DNA of 15,043 bases from Polaribacter sp. (lineage in GTDB: Bacteria; Bacteroidota; Bacteroidia; Flavobacteriales; Flavobacteriaceae): positions 1 through 15,043 of the forward strand of contig JAQWIO010000081.1 in NCBI GenBank assembly GCA_029248845.1, read 5' to 3'. Positions 14,765 through 15,043 of this stretch are shown here, piece by piece. Each line of letters opens with the position of its first letter. The first letter of the stretch is position 1. The translations under genes and the position numbers were made by a program. Under the pieces are notes generated by a model. It was not told the DNA's origin. It did no database searches and was given only the letters and a program-made list of their open reading frames with translations.

Positions 14765-15025
14765 TTATAAGCTGTTAATCTTTTCAACTAAACTTTTAGC
14801 TTTTATTTCTAATTCTTGGTGAATAGCTTTAAAGTGAGTTTTTTTATTTTCTACTTTTTTATCGTTTATTTTAGAAACTAAATTGTCAAAAATCTCAATT
14901 GCCTCATCGATAATTGCCTCACCTTTTTCTGGTACATTTTTTAATATTGAAACGTCCAATGCATAGTCAATAACATCCCCTAAAACGTAATTAATATCTT
15001 TTTTTAAGTTTTTTATACTTGCCAT
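14765..15025 (-). CDS. Small conserved flavobacterial protein (86 residues)
   Basis: Starts M-A-S-I-K-N-L-K-K-D-I-N-Y-V-L-G-D and continues as a lysine- and glutamate-rich, probably helical protein with no signal peptide, membrane helix or cysteine. I recognise the opening as conserved among small hypothetical proteins of Flavobacteriaceae; the function is unknown. The length and the strong downstream hairpin support a real, separately transcribed gene. Its promoter is beyond or at the right edge of the window. Confidence 0.78.
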   Translation of the reverse strand: MASIKNLKKDINYVLGDVIDYALDVSILKNVPEKGEAIIDEAIEIFDNLVSKINDKKVENKKTHFKAIHQELEIKAKSLVEKINSL

Positions 15026-15043
15026 AACTTATTATAATTTTTA

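Overview
The window looks like a chromosomal segment from a marine-type member of the Flavobacteriaceae (Bacteroidota). The reasons are a strongly AT-rich sequence, A/T-biased codon use, Bacteroidota-style promoter boxes (TAnnTTTG at -7 with TTG near -33), weak Shine-Dalgarno signals, and gene neighbourhoods typical of that family: an LptD-like C-terminus next to ridA, tamB divergent from tsaD, and an ECF sigma factor followed by a membrane protein and a Spy-like periplasmic protein. Polaribacter or Tenacibaculum relatives are my best guess, from protein flavour only. I see no insertion sequences, phage genes, CRISPR arrays, tRNAs or rRNAs. This is mostly a core-genome region, and I did not find a convincing new multi-gene system.

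Layout. (1) 1-640: the 3' end of an outer-membrane LPS-assembly (LptD-like) gene, then ridA, on the + strand. (2) 660-2721: a glycolytic pair on the - strand, pfkA then gapA. It shares a bidirectional hairpin terminator with ridA and has a possible promoter/operator near 2880-2910. (3) 2996-7339: tamB on the - strand, interrupted by three in-frame stop codons within 30 nt, although the frame is otherwise continuous on both sides. (4) 7532-10418: tsaD and a five-TM phosphoglycerol-transferase/LTA-synthase-like enzyme, + strand, 4 nt apart. (5) 10478-11260 on the -: a PhnP-like metallo-beta-lactamase-fold hydrolase. It is divergent from 11337-12791 (+), a conserved soluble protein of unknown function; the two promoters appear to interleave in a 76-bp gap. 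(6) 12817-14419: an ECF sigma factor, a single-pass membrane protein with a repeated motif (probable anti-sigma), and a secreted Spy/CnrX-like helical protein, forming a probable envelope-stress module. (7) 14440-15025 on the -: two small conserved proteins, the upstream one followed by a strong hairpin terminator.

How the parts relate. LptD-like, TamB, the LTA-synthase-like enzyme and the sigma/sensor module all concern building or monitoring the cell envelope. The others are housekeeping: glycolysis, t6A tRNA modification and enamine/imine detoxification. The observations most worth checking are the tamB lesion together with its missing ATG start, the ECF sigma module with its repeat-bearing putative anti-sigma, and the unassigned 484-residue protein.
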